NCBI RefSeq assembly: GCF_002913715.1
Contig: NZ_PPCE01000001.1
Span: forward strand, 141,459 to 205,458
Origin: Campylobacter concisus
Lineage (GTDB): Bacteria; Campylobacterota; Campylobacteria; Campylobacterales; Campylobacteraceae
DNA length: 64,000 nucleotides
Direction of reading: 5' to 3'
Shown piece by piece: positions 31,646-40,111 of the stretch. How positions within the stretch are numbered: the first letter of the stretch is position 1; every line of letters begins with the position of its first letter. A program made the position numbers and the translations under genes. The notes under the pieces were generated by a model. That model searched no databases. It was not told the origin of the DNA and worked only from the letters and a program-made list of their open reading frames with translations.

Positions 31646-33627
31646 AAAGTTACGTCAAATATATTGGGCTGGTTGACAAAGAAGATAAAATACATAGCGT
31701 TAAATTTACCACAGGTGTAAATATAATTACTGGTAAATCTTCAACTGGCAAAAGCGCAATTATTGAGATATTTGATTACTGTATGGGAAGTAGCGAATTT
31801 AATATTCCATCTGGAGTTATTACGGATAATGCGGATATATATTTTGTAATTCTATCAATTAAAGAAACATTTTTGGTTTTGGCTAGAAAAGAAAATGGTA
31901 GAAAAATATTTTTAAAAGAAGAATCAAATTCGCCAGATATAAAAGTGCTTAACAAGGAATATTTTGATAATAAATTTTTTATATCAAATAGTGATTTTAA
32001 GGTAAATTTAGGACATTATTTTGGACTTGATATAAATGATATAGAAGAAGATAAAAGCGTGTCGCAATACACAGGACAAAAGAAGGGTCGACCATCTGTA
32101 AGAAATATTATTCCTTACCTAATTCAACACCAAAACTTAATAGCAAATAAGCATTCGTTATTTTATAGATTTGATGAAAATGAAAAGAGAGAACAAACTA
32201 TCGATCAGTTTAAAATTTTTGCAGGATTTGTTAATCAAGAATATTATATATTAAAACAAAATTTAGCCAATAGCAAGAAGCAATTAAAAAGATTAGAATT
32301 AGAAGAAAAAGTTATAAAAATCCAAAGAGAATTTAATAGCGAAAAGTTTGATGGTCTATTACAAGAGTATGAAGCAATTAGCGGAAATAAACTTTTTGAA
32401 GAAGCTTCAAATATTATTCTTTCTAATCCAGCAAATTATATAGATAAGCTTGTCGCTAAAGGCATATCCATTAATGAAAATAATGATGAGTCTGTTGAAA
32501 AAATATTATCTTTAGAAAAAGAATACAATAGACTGTTATCACAAAAAAGAGAGTTAAATTATAAATATAAAAATATTAATTCTTCAATAGACTATGTTAA
32601 AAAATATAAAGAAGAATTATCAAATAATCAAGCTATAGCCGAAGCTAGTATCAATGTCACAACATGCCCATTTTGCACACAAGAGACAAATATTATTGCT
32701 AATGAAGCAAATCAATTAGAAGAAGCTATAAAATGGCTAAATATTGAACTTAGAAAATCCCCATATTTATTAGACTCATTTGAAAGCGACAAAAATAATA
32801 TCAAAGAAAAAATATCAAATATAGAAGAGAAACTTAAAAGCATTAAAAATGAAATTGAACAATTAAAAAATATCACAAAAGCATTAGAAAACAACAAAAG
32901 TTTAAACGAACAGGCTTTAAAAGTAAAATTAAAAATAGAAAATCTTCTTGAAAGTCTTATGGATAAAAAAGATAACAATATCGAAGAAAAAATCAAAGCG
33001 ACACAACAAGATATTTCAGAGTTTGAAAAATTATTGAAAGATGAATTTAATTTAGATAAACAACTTGAAGAAGCGGAAAAATATATCAATTACAAAATGA
33101 AAGAAATTGGAAATAAGCTTGATTTTGAAAGTTCATACAAGCCAATAAATTTAAAATTTTCGCTAACTAATTTTGATTTATGGCATGAAAAAGAAAATAA
33201 AGATAAAGTTTATTTAAGATCTATGGGAAGTGGCGCTAATTGGCTATATAGTCACATAACTTTATTTTTGGCACTACACAACTTTTTTTGTTCTTTAGGC
33301 AATAAATCCATAGTACCGTCTATTTTATTCTTAGATCAACCTAGTCAAGTTTATTTTCCAACCTCAATAAAAGATGAGAATGATGAATTTAATATTGATC
33401 GTATTGAAGAGAAAAAAGGAACTAATACAAAAGATGAAGATTTGAAAGCTGTTACAAATCTATTTAATCAATTAGTTTCTTTTTGTAAAACTACTCTAAA
33501 AGAAACTGGAATAGAGCCACAAATTATTATCACAGATCATGCTGATAAACTAGAGTTAGATAGCGTGGATTTTGAAAATCTTGTAAATGACAGAAGATGG
33601 AGAACTAGGGGTTTTATAAATAAGTAA
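31642..33627 (+). CDS. ABC-3C SMC-like ATPase (DUF3732)
   Basis: A 661-residue ABC/SMC-type ATPase. Walker A is GKSSTGKS at residues 31-38, preceded by VKFTTGVNIIT. There is a long coiled coil from about 210 to 500 with a zinc-hook-like CPFC near residue 341, the signature LRSMGSGANW near 526, Walker B ILFLDQPSQVYFP near 565 and an H-loop TDHADKL near 632. The protein matches DUF3732, the ATPase of ABC-three-component conflict systems, which may sense foreign DNA and license the nuclease. Last gene of the three-gene cassette; hsdR follows 50 bp later with its own binding site. Confidence 0.82.
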   Translation: MKSYVKYIGLVDKEDKIHSVKFTTGVNIITGKSSTGKSAIIEIFDYCMGSSEFNIPSGVITDNADIYFVILSIKETFLVLARKENGRKIFLKEESNSPDIKVLNKEYFDNKFFISNSDFKVNLGHYFGLDINDIEEDKSVSQYTGQKKGRPSVRNIIPYLIQHQNLIANKHSLFYRFDENEKREQTIDQFKIFAGFVNQEYYILKQNLANSKKQLKRLELEEKVIKIQREFNSEKFDGLLQEYEAISGNKLFEEASNIILSNPANYIDKLVAKGISINENNDESVEKILSLEKEYNRLLSQKRELNYKYKNINSSIDYVKKYKEELSNNQAIAEASINVTTCPFCTQETNIIANEANQLEEAIKWLNIELRKSPYLLDSFESDKNNIKEKISNIEEKLKSIKNEIEQLKNITKALENNKSLNEQALKVKLKIENLLESLMDKKDNNIEEKIKATQQDISEFEKLLKDEFNLDKQLEEAEKYINYKMKEIGNKLDFESSYKPINLKFSLTNFDLWHEKENKDKVYLRSMGSGANWLYSHITLFLALHNFFCSLGNKSIVPSILFLDQPSQVYFPTSIKDENDEFNIDRIEEKKGTNTKDEDLKAVTNLFNQLVSFCKTTLKETGIEPQIIITDHADKLELDSVDFENLVNDRRWRTRGFINK

Positions 33628-33677
33628 AGGAAACGCTAAATTTATAATATTAAAGAAAAACATAACAAGGAAAAGCG

Positions 33678-36656
33678 ATGTTTAGTAAGACAAACGAAGA
33701 AGCATTTGAAAGTAGTATAGAAAAGTATCTCTTGCAAAATCACGGATATATCAAAGGGTATAGCAAAGATTTTAACAAAGAGTATGCTATAGATGAGACT
33801 AGGCTCTTTGACTTTTTGGAAATTTCACAAAAAGATGAGCTTGATAAGCTAAAAAGAGATAGCGATTATAAACAAAAGATACTCTATCAACTAAGCAAGA
33901 TGATAAGCAAATACGGCGTGCTTAAAATTTTAAAAAAGGGCCTTAGTGTGGCTGACGCAAATTTTACGCTATTTTACCCTGCGCCGATAGCTTCAAGCGG
34001 AGATGAAACCAGAAAGAAATTTAGCCAAAATCAGTTTAGCGTCACAAGGCAACTGGCCTATTCAAAGCAAAATCCAAACCTTGAAATAGATATGGTGATC
34101 TTTATAAATGGACTTCCTATAATCACAATAGAGCTTAAAAATAGTGCGATGAGCGGATACGGGCAGACAGCTAAATATCACGGCATAAATCAATACAAAA
34201 AAGATAGAGACCCAAAAGATACGCTTTTAAATTTCGCTAGGTGTCTAGTACATTTTACTTTTGATACCAATGAAGCCTATATGAGCACAAAGCTCGACAG
34301 AGAAAAGACTTTCTTTTTGCCATTTAACAAAGGGGATAAAAACTCCGCAGGAAACCCGCCAAACCCAAACGGACACAAAACCGCATACATTTGGGAGGAA
34401 ATTTTTTCTAAAACATCTTTGGCGGATATCTTGCAACATTTTGTTAGAATTGACGGAAAAGATACCGATAAGCTAGAGAGTAGAAATTTATATTTCCCAA
34501 GATATCATCAACTAGACGTAGTAAGAAAAATAATAGACGACGTAAGCAACAACGGCGTCGGCAAAACCTATCTCATACAGCATAGCGCTGGAAGCGGAAA
34601 GTCAAATTCTATAACTTGGTGCGCGTACGGGCTCATAGAAACATACCCAGCAAAAGAGGGAGTAAGCGACAAAGGCATGGAGTATCCACTATTTGATAGC
34701 GTCATAGTGGTAACGGACCGAAAAATACTAGATAAACAACTGAGGGAAAATATAGCTAGTTTTAGCGAGGTAAAAAATATCGTCGCTCCAGCATTTAGCT
34801 CGACTGAGCTAAAATCAAATTTAGAAAGCGGTAAAAAAATAATCATAACAACCATTCAAAAATTTCCTTTTATAGTAGACGGAATAAGCGATCTTAGCGA
34901 CAAGAAATTTGCTGTCATAATCGACGAGGCACACTCGTCTCAAAGTGGAACGGCACACCATAAGATGAATGAAGCGATGGGCAAAAAAGATTTTGACGAT
35001 GATATGGACTTGCAAGATATGGTGCTTGAAGTAATGCAAAGTAGAAAAATGAAAAATAACGCTTCATATTTTGCATTTACAGCCACGCCTAAAAACTCAA
35101 CGCTTGAAAAATTTGGAACAAAGCAAGATGACGGTAGTTTTGTTCCGTTTCATCTATACTCAATGAAGCAAGCGATTGAAGAGGGCTTTATACTAGATGT
35201 TTTGTCAAACTATACGACATATAAAAGCTATTATGAGATAGTAAAATCCATAGACGATAATCCCTATTTTAAGACGGATAAAGCGCAAAAAAGGCTTAGG
35301 GGCTTCGTCGAGAAAAATCCATCTACTATAGCTACAAAAACGGAAATAATCTTAGATCACTTCATGAACAATATAGTAAAAACAAACAAACTAAAAGGCA
35401 AAGCAAAAGGTATGGTGGTAACTGCCGATATACAAACAGCCATCCTTTATCACAAGGCTATTATTAAAAAACTCCATGCAATCGGCGATCCATTTGGAGC
35501 TATCGTCGCATTTTCCGGTAAAAAAGAGCTTGACGGGATAGAATATACGGAAGATAGCATAAATGAATTTGATTCAAAAGATATAGCCGATAAATTTGAT
35601 AGCGATCAGTATAGGTTACTAGTGGTGGCGAATAAATTTTTAACAGGATTTGATCAGCCAAAGCTTTGCGCGATGTATGTGGATAAAAAGCTAGATGGGG
35701 TTCTCGCCGTGCAAGCTCTCTCGCGCTTAAACCGAGCTGCACCAAAATACTCTAAAAAAACAGAAGATCTCTTTGTGCTTGATTTTTTTAACAAGATTGA
35801 AGATATTAAGGCATCTTTTGATCCTTTTTATACATCAACGTCATTAAAAGAAGAGACAGATATAAATGTTTTACACGAACTAAAATCAGTACTTGATGAT
35901 AGTGGAATTTATGAGCGTAGCGAAGTGGATGAGTTTTTTGAGAGCTATTTTAAAGGCGAAGAGGCTGGGAAATTATCATCTATGATAGACGCGGTAGCGG
36001 ATAGATTTAACAATAAACTTTGCCTTGAAGATGACGATAAAGCCGACTACAAGATAAAAGCGAAGCAGTTTGTAAAAATTTACGCGCAGATGGCGTCAAT
36101 CATGCCTTATGAAATAGTAGAGTGCGAGAAGCTGTTTTGGTTTTTGAAATTTCTAATACCTAAAATGGTCGTAAAAGATAAAGACAAAGATAAGATAGAC
36201 GAGCTTTTAAATGCGGTCGATCTTTCTACTTACGGACTAGAAAGAGTAAAGCTTGGCGCAAAAATAGAGCTAGATCCAAGCGAGGCGGAGCTAGAGCCAC
36301 AAAATCCAAATTTAAGAGGCGCTTACGCCGGTGATGAGAAAAAAGATCCGCTAGATGAGATAATAAAAAATTTTAACGAGAAATGGTTTAAGGGCTGGGA
36401 CGCTACGCCTGATGAGCAAAGGGCTAAATTTATACACATTATTGATAAAGTAAGAGCCCATAAAGATTTTGAGGAGAATTACGAGAAAAATACAGATGAA
36501 ATTAACAGAAGACTCGCTATCGAAAAAATAATAGATGAAGTGATAAACAAAGAGAGAAAAAAGGAGCTTGAGCTTTATAAGCTTTTTGCAACAAATGAGG
36601 CGTTTAAATTAGGGCTAAGGGAAAATATAGAAATGGCTTTGAAAACTAGAGTTTAA
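33678..36656 (+). CDS. hsdR: Type I restriction endonuclease/translocase subunit
   Basis: A 992-residue motor-nuclease. The N-terminal PD-(D/E)xK domain shows MVIFINGLPIITIELKN (about 137-153). The SF2 helicase core follows with Walker A QHSAGSGKSN near 301, DEAH in AVIIDEAHSSQSG near 415, motif III FAFTATP and motif VI ALSRLNRAAP, then a C-terminal coupling domain. Length fits the family. It has AAGGAA before its ATG. With hsdM broken, an active HsdR would be restrained only because the complex needs HsdM to assemble. Confidence 0.93.
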   Translation: MFSKTNEEAFESSIEKYLLQNHGYIKGYSKDFNKEYAIDETRLFDFLEISQKDELDKLKRDSDYKQKILYQLSKMISKYGVLKILKKGLSVADANFTLFYPAPIASSGDETRKKFSQNQFSVTRQLAYSKQNPNLEIDMVIFINGLPIITIELKNSAMSGYGQTAKYHGINQYKKDRDPKDTLLNFARCLVHFTFDTNEAYMSTKLDREKTFFLPFNKGDKNSAGNPPNPNGHKTAYIWEEIFSKTSLADILQHFVRIDGKDTDKLESRNLYFPRYHQLDVVRKIIDDVSNNGVGKTYLIQHSAGSGKSNSITWCAYGLIETYPAKEGVSDKGMEYPLFDSVIVVTDRKILDKQLRENIASFSEVKNIVAPAFSSTELKSNLESGKKIIITTIQKFPFIVDGISDLSDKKFAVIIDEAHSSQSGTAHHKMNEAMGKKDFDDDMDLQDMVLEVMQSRKMKNNASYFAFTATPKNSTLEKFGTKQDDGSFVPFHLYSMKQAIEEGFILDVLSNYTTYKSYYEIVKSIDDNPYFKTDKAQKRLRGFVEKNPSTIATKTEIILDHFMNNIVKTNKLKGKAKGMVVTADIQTAILYHKAIIKKLHAIGDPFGAIVAFSGKKELDGIEYTEDSINEFDSKDIADKFDSDQYRLLVVANKFLTGFDQPKLCAMYVDKKLDGVLAVQALSRLNRAAPKYSKKTEDLFVLDFFNKIEDIKASFDPFYTSTSLKEETDINVLHELKSVLDDSGIYERSEVDEFFESYFKGEEAGKLSSMIDAVADRFNNKLCLEDDDKADYKIKAKQFVKIYAQMASIMPYEIVECEKLFWFLKFLIPKMVVKDKDKDKIDELLNAVDLSTYGLERVKLGAKIELDPSEAELEPQNPNLRGAYAGDEKKDPLDEIIKNFNEKWFKGWDATPDEQRAKFIHIIDKVRAHKDFEENYEKNTDEINRRLAIEKIIDEVINKERKKELELYKLFATNEAFKLGLRENIEMALKTRV

Positions 36657-37165
36657 AATATAATATATTTGTATTATATTTAGAAAAATATTTACTATAA
36701 TATTTAATTTTATATTGCTACTGTTGAACCACTGGGCAATTTATCAATTATTATTTATGATAAGTAATATCAAATATACTACATTCAAATGGTTGGTTTA
36801 TGTCTAGGTATTACCAAAATTTCTCTTAACTTTTGCATTGGTTTTTTTGTTTTTCTAATAGGGCGAGCATACTACAAAATGTTACCATTTGCATCTCCAT
36901 AGAGGCTCGCAAGGATAGCTTGCCGCTCCCTTGACCCACGCTTAAAAAATATTTTCTTTATTAAAGTGGCCATGCAAGATAGGCTTTTTTTAATAAAAGC
37001 TTAAGTTGATTAAAGGCAGCCATAAAAATAAAAATAATTAGACTAAATTATTTTTGTAGTCTGCAAAATATATTTTAATATATTTTTAAAATGGCAACGT
37101 AACAAATAATGTTTGGAAGTAATAAATGAGATGATTATGCAATAAACTTAATAGAGTCTCTACGT
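36657..37165. other. Intergenic region between convergent hsdR and relaxase
   Basis: No coding evidence. Mostly AT-rich, but 36861-36945 is a locally GC-rich patch with inverted repeats (described separately), and a T7 run follows GGC at about 36982. It may hold terminators for both flanking genes. Confidence 0.5.
36863..36923. other. Structured GC-rich patch, possible small RNA or terminator
   Basis: GCGAGC (36863-36868) pairs with GCTCGC (36905-36910), and GCAAG (36909-36913) pairs with CTTGC (36919-36923) around a 5-nt loop. These alternative stems lie in an island of higher GC within an AT-rich gap. No known family recognised. Confidence 0.25.
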
Positions 37166-38761
37166 TTAAAACATATCTAAGCTTTGAGTCTTTTCCTTGC
37201 ATACATCACTCACATGGTGATACATGCTGGCTTTTTGGGTGTATTCACGCTCCTCTATAAATTCTCTACATATTCTTGTAGCCTCTTGTGCTCTATCTGT
37301 AAGCTCTCGTATTCTTCTCTCAAATTTTGGAATTTTTCTTCTAAATTTTCTAATTTTTCTTCCAAGCAAGATATTGAACTCTCGTACATATCTCTTTGTT
37401 GCTGCAGAGATTCCGTTAAGGCGTCGTTGCAATCTTTGTTCAAGCTCTTGACTTTCTTTGTTAGCTCTGTCACATTTGTCTGTAATATCGCGAGCTTCTT
37501 CTCGCAGTCTTGTTGCAAATTCATTATTTCTAATTCGTGCTTGCTCCTTTCGTCTTCGATCGTCTTCGTCAAGCGCTCGTTCTCTTCTAGCAATGCTTTC
37601 TCTAATGCTGTCATCCTCTACTCCATTTTCATTAATATAAATTTCCTGCTCTCGTTCTCTATTATCTCTTCGTCTTTTGGAATCGATATGTAATACTCCC
37701 TCTGGGTCTTGTCCGTAGCAGGTTGGCTGTATCTCCATTGTTTTGGTATCGTCCAAGCTACTTCTTCCTTTAATATCATTGCGTGCACTACCCAGCCAAT
37801 TGCTATTCCCAAAATTAGTGCGGTAGCCACTGATAGCGAGATTATCACCGATCTGTCCTTGTGGTGCAAGGATATTGTTTTTTGAAGTTCTTTCGACATA
37901 TCTTTTTTGATTAAATCTATCTCTTTTAGCAATAAGCTCCTCAAGTTTTCGCCTATTTTCTCTACACTCTGCTTGTGTATTTCTATCATGGAATTCTCTA
38001 ATTCTTCTGCTTGAGCTTTGGCTGAGTTCTCCAAGTCTTTGAGCACTGGTGAAGTCTGCATCGTATATTCCTCCTTTTAAACGATTTTTTGTTTTTTTAG
38101 TAGGCAGTATGATCGTTATGCCTTTTTTGTTGATCCTGGTTATTTCAATACCATTTTGTTTAAGAAGTTCAATCATGTGGTCTCTATTTTTAATATAGCC
38201 TTGCTTAACCAGATCGTGCAGCTTTTGGTCTAGCTCTTCTAAATTTTTATAATGATTGATGTTTTTCTTGCTAGATAATATAGTTTGCTCTTTTGCTGGA
38301 TCATCTGGGCTTGATAGTCCATACTCATCGTTAATAATCCTTTTAATTAGATCTATTCTAGTTTGATCATATTTGGCAAAATATGGATTAAATGATTTTC
38401 CTGTTTTAAGATCGATCTTGGGAACCAGGAAATTTAACTCAAGCCGACCATCCTTGTCCGAATGCTCTACCCATAATACATTTGTCCTCTCAAGCATATA
38501 TTCGCCCAAAAGAGCACATTCAAAATCCTTAATGATCTTTAGTTTTTGTTCTTCAGTTAAAAAGTCATACTTTTCTTCAAATGATAAAACACCAAAACAG
38601 GTCTTTTGTTTATAAGTGATGCCTTTTATAATAGCTCTAGTTAAATTTTCATCACCTTTTATAACTCTTGCTGTTCCAGCAGCCTTTCTCTCATTTAAAA
38701 GATAATTTATGCTCCCAAGGCCACCACCAGTATAAGTACGAAGAAATTTAACTAGCATCAT
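37166..38761 (-). CDS. mobA: Mobilization relaxase (MobA/MobP-type)
   Basis: A 531-residue relaxase that should nick oriT and lead the transferred strand. The N-terminal part shows LVKFLRTYTGGGLGSINYLL and a histidine/acidic motif WVEHSDKDGRLELNFLVPK, the counterpart of the HxDxxxxHxHF metal site. The C-terminal half (from about 250) is an Arg- and Glu-rich helical tail. I chose ATG at 38761 (AAAGG 6 bp upstream) over the upstream ATG at 38797, which lacks a site. Two additional ORFs with good start signals lie in a second frame inside the tail. Transcribed 44 bp after mobC. Confidence 0.8.
   Translation of the reverse strand: MMLVKFLRTYTGGGLGSINYLLNERKAAGTARVIKGDENLTRAIIKGITYKQKTCFGVLSFEEKYDFLTEEQKLKIIKDFECALLGEYMLERTNVLWVEHSDKDGRLELNFLVPKIDLKTGKSFNPYFAKYDQTRIDLIKRIINDEYGLSSPDDPAKEQTILSSKKNINHYKNLEELDQKLHDLVKQGYIKNRDHMIELLKQNGIEITRINKKGITIILPTKKTKNRLKGGIYDADFTSAQRLGELSQSSSRRIREFHDRNTQAECRENRRKLEELIAKRDRFNQKRYVERTSKNNILAPQGQIGDNLAISGYRTNFGNSNWLGSARNDIKGRSSLDDTKTMEIQPTCYGQDPEGVLHIDSKRRRDNREREQEIYINENGVEDDSIRESIARRERALDEDDRRRKEQARIRNNEFATRLREEARDITDKCDRANKESQELEQRLQRRLNGISAATKRYVREFNILLGRKIRKFRRKIPKFERRIRELTDRAQEATRICREFIEEREYTQKASMYHHVSDVCKEKTQSLDMF
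37255..37614 (-). CDS. Nested ORF inside relaxase: coiled-coil protein
   Basis: 119 residues, read in another frame of the relaxase gene and in the same frame as the upstream nested ORF, 3 bp after its stop. It is an almost uninterrupted coiled coil (LEKALLEENERLTKTIEDER; LEEKLENLEEKFQNLREEYE) with regular Leu heptads, which is unlikely in a random shadow frame. GGAG stands 7 bp before the ATG. No family recognised. Could be a relaxosome accessory protein. Confidence 0.5.
   Translation of the reverse strand: MTALEKALLEENERLTKTIEDERSKHELEIMNLQQDCEKKLAILQTNVTELTKKVKSLNKDCNDALTESLQQQRDMYESSISCLEEKLENLEEKFQNLREEYESLQIEHKRLQEYVENL
37618..38061 (-). CDS. Nested ORF inside relaxase: MobB-like membrane protein
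   Basis: 147 residues in a different frame from the relaxase, on the same strand. A helical N-terminus (about 1-70) is followed by one strong membrane segment (SVIISLSVATALILGIAIGW, about 72-95) and a hydrophilic tail. AAAAGGAGG lies 7 bp before the ATG, the best ribosome binding site in this region. The layout recalls mobB of RSF1010, encoded inside mobA in another frame and carrying a membrane segment that helps couple the relaxosome to the secretion channel. Homology to MobB is not shown; the analogy is positional and structural. Confidence 0.65.
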   Translation of the reverse strand: MQTSPVLKDLENSAKAQAEELENSMIEIHKQSVEKIGENLRSLLLKEIDLIKKDMSKELQKTISLHHKDRSVIISLSVATALILGIAIGWVVHAMILKEEVAWTIPKQWRYSQPATDKTQREYYISIPKDEEIIENESRKFILMKME

Positions 38762-38805
38762 TAGTGCCTTTATTTGTATTGATGCAATGTAAATCAAGCG
38801 ACATA

Positions 38806-39135
38806 TTATTTACCCAATGCTTCATATACTTTATGTAAGACATCATTATCGTCCGCTATGATCTCAATACCAACTCTATCTAGGCTTTCTCCGCTATTTA
38901 GTTTGGTGGCTATTTGGTTTATGTTTTGTCCATGTCTAGATAGTTCAGTTAAAAGCTCCCTCTTGATTGGTGCATGAATCTGCTTAGATAACATAGCTCT
39001 TAGGGCAAATTTTGAGAAAGTCAGACCACTTTCTTTTAATTTGCCATTAATTACCGACCATTCTGCATTACTTAGCCTAAGTCTTTTAGTTATGACTTTG
39101 GTTATCTTGCGCTTTTTTGTCTTTTCAGAACTCAC
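38806..39135 (-). CDS. mobC: MobC-like relaxosome DNA-binding protein
   Basis: 109 residues, basic. A ribbon-helix-helix-like N-terminus (KVITKRLRLSNAEWSVINGK) is followed by the MobC pattern FSKFALRAML and ELSRHGQNINQIATKLNSG (PF05713). It binds oriT and helps open DNA for the relaxase. It starts at GTG with AGGAG about 9 bp upstream and lies directly before the relaxase in the same direction. Confidence 0.85.
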   Translation of the reverse strand: MSSEKTKKRKITKVITKRLRLSNAEWSVINGKLKESGLTFSKFALRAMLSKQIHAPIKRELLTELSRHGQNINQIATKLNSGESLDRVGIEIIADDNDVLHKVYEALGK

Positions 39136-39501
39136 GTAAATTTTCTCCTAATCTAAAAAAGAAGCCACTCAAAATTTTATGTCATAAAAATTTTTGGCAG
39201 ACTTGTTCTTTAAATATCTTTTAAGATTATTTTATAAAAATTTACAGTCTAAAACAAGGAATTAGGTGGGCTTCAGGCCGCTAAAATGCGTGTTTTTTAA
39301 AAATACTATGAAATATATAATATAATTTTTATAGCTTATGGAATTTCTCTTAGAAATTTAGTCTAGTATGAAATTAAAATAGTAAAAATAATAAATTTAT
39401 AGAGGTTATGCTCATTATAAAAGAGCACTTGAGATAGGACAAGCTAATAACATGAAATTAGTTACTAGCAAATTACAGATAACTAAAGTCTAGCTTTATG
39501 C
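39136..39501. other. Region upstream of mobC with oriT-like sequence
   Basis: No gene. It lies between divergent ends of the mobilization and toxin-antitoxin genes, the usual place for oriT. It contains a GC-richer segment at about 39267-39292. Confidence 0.6.
39262..39296. other. Candidate origin of transfer (nic region)
   Basis: GGCCGCTAAAATGCGTG (39277-39293) resembles the RSF1010-type nic core (GGTAAATGCGCCC), with a short GC-rich stretch before it, 140 bp upstream of mobC. I see no perfect inverted repeat of the usual length, so the call is tentative. Confidence 0.35.
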
Positions 39502-39789
39502 TTAGTTAAATTTATCCTTTAGCATCTCATATACTTCGTTGTTCTCTCTTTTGCCGACAACTAGCACCAATACTACGATCTCGTCATCTTTTACTTGATA
39601 TGCCAAGCGGTAGCCGACATCTCTTAGCTTGATCTTATAGACATCTTCATAGCCTCGTAGCTTGTCCTTGGCAACCTTTGGGTTTTCTAGACGCTCACTT
39701 AGCTTCTTTTTAAACTGCACTTTTATGCTATTGTCAAGCTTTTGCCACTCTTTTAAAGCACTTGGCAAGAACTCTAACTCATAGCTCAT
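39502..39789 (-). CDS. RelE-family toxin
   Basis: A 95-residue predicted ribosome-dependent mRNA interferase. Pattern of the family: MSYELEFLPSALKEWQKLD, LRGYEDVYKIKLRDVGYRLA with the basic active-site residues, and a C-terminal VGKRENNEVYE. It overlaps the antitoxin gene by 11 bp (antitoxin first). It would kill or stall cells that lose the island, stabilising it. A decayed copy lies at the island's other end. Confidence 0.9.
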   Translation of the reverse strand: MSYELEFLPSALKEWQKLDNSIKVQFKKKLSERLENPKVAKDKLRGYEDVYKIKLRDVGYRLAYQVKDDEIVVLVLVVGKRENNEVYEMLKDKFN

Positions 39790-40030
39790 CTAGACTTACT
39801 TTTACTGGTTTTTCACCACTTGCTAGAGCAGTATCTACTGCTTTGCTTAGATGATACTCTTCTATTATCTCTGCCATTTTTTCATAGACAGCACTAGGTA
39901 CTAGATAGGCGCTAGGGACATTGTGATTTAGTATAGCTACGACATTATCTCCAGCTTGTTTTAAAATTTGAGCTGGAGACTTTTTTAGCTCGCTTATGCT
40001 AGCTGTAAAATTTGCTTGTATGGTTTGCAT
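39779..40030 (-). CDS. RelB/Phd-type antitoxin
   Basis: An 83-residue labile antitoxin and autorepressor. The Phd/YefM-like N-terminus (TIQANFTASISELKKSPAQI) and NVPSAYLVPSAVYEKM are typical. The acidic C-terminal tail (LASGEKPVKVSLDEL) should wrap the toxin. AAGGAT lies before the ATG. Operon with relE through an 11-bp overlap. Confidence 0.88.
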   Translation of the reverse strand: MQTIQANFTASISELKKSPAQILKQAGDNVVAILNHNVPSAYLVPSAVYEKMAEIIEEYHLSKAVDTALASGEKPVKVSLDEL

Positions 40031-40111
40031 TTTTATCCTTTATTTAATACCTAAAATAATACTAAATAAGATATAAGAATAGTCTTAAATCTCATGCTTT
40101 GAAATTTGCCC

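Noticed and set aside
31642..33627. The SMC-like ATPase as RecN, SbcC or Rad50
   Set aside because: Gene size, short coiled coil and the two small upstream partners fit DUF3732 of ABC-3C; no partner nuclease of the SbcD/Mre11 type is present.
37184..37693. 169-codon plus-strand frame opposite the relaxase gene
   Set aside because: Antisense shadow of the Arg/Glu-rich relaxase tail: Ser/Leu/Phe-rich, without a ribosome site or domain pattern, unlike the two sense-strand nested frames.
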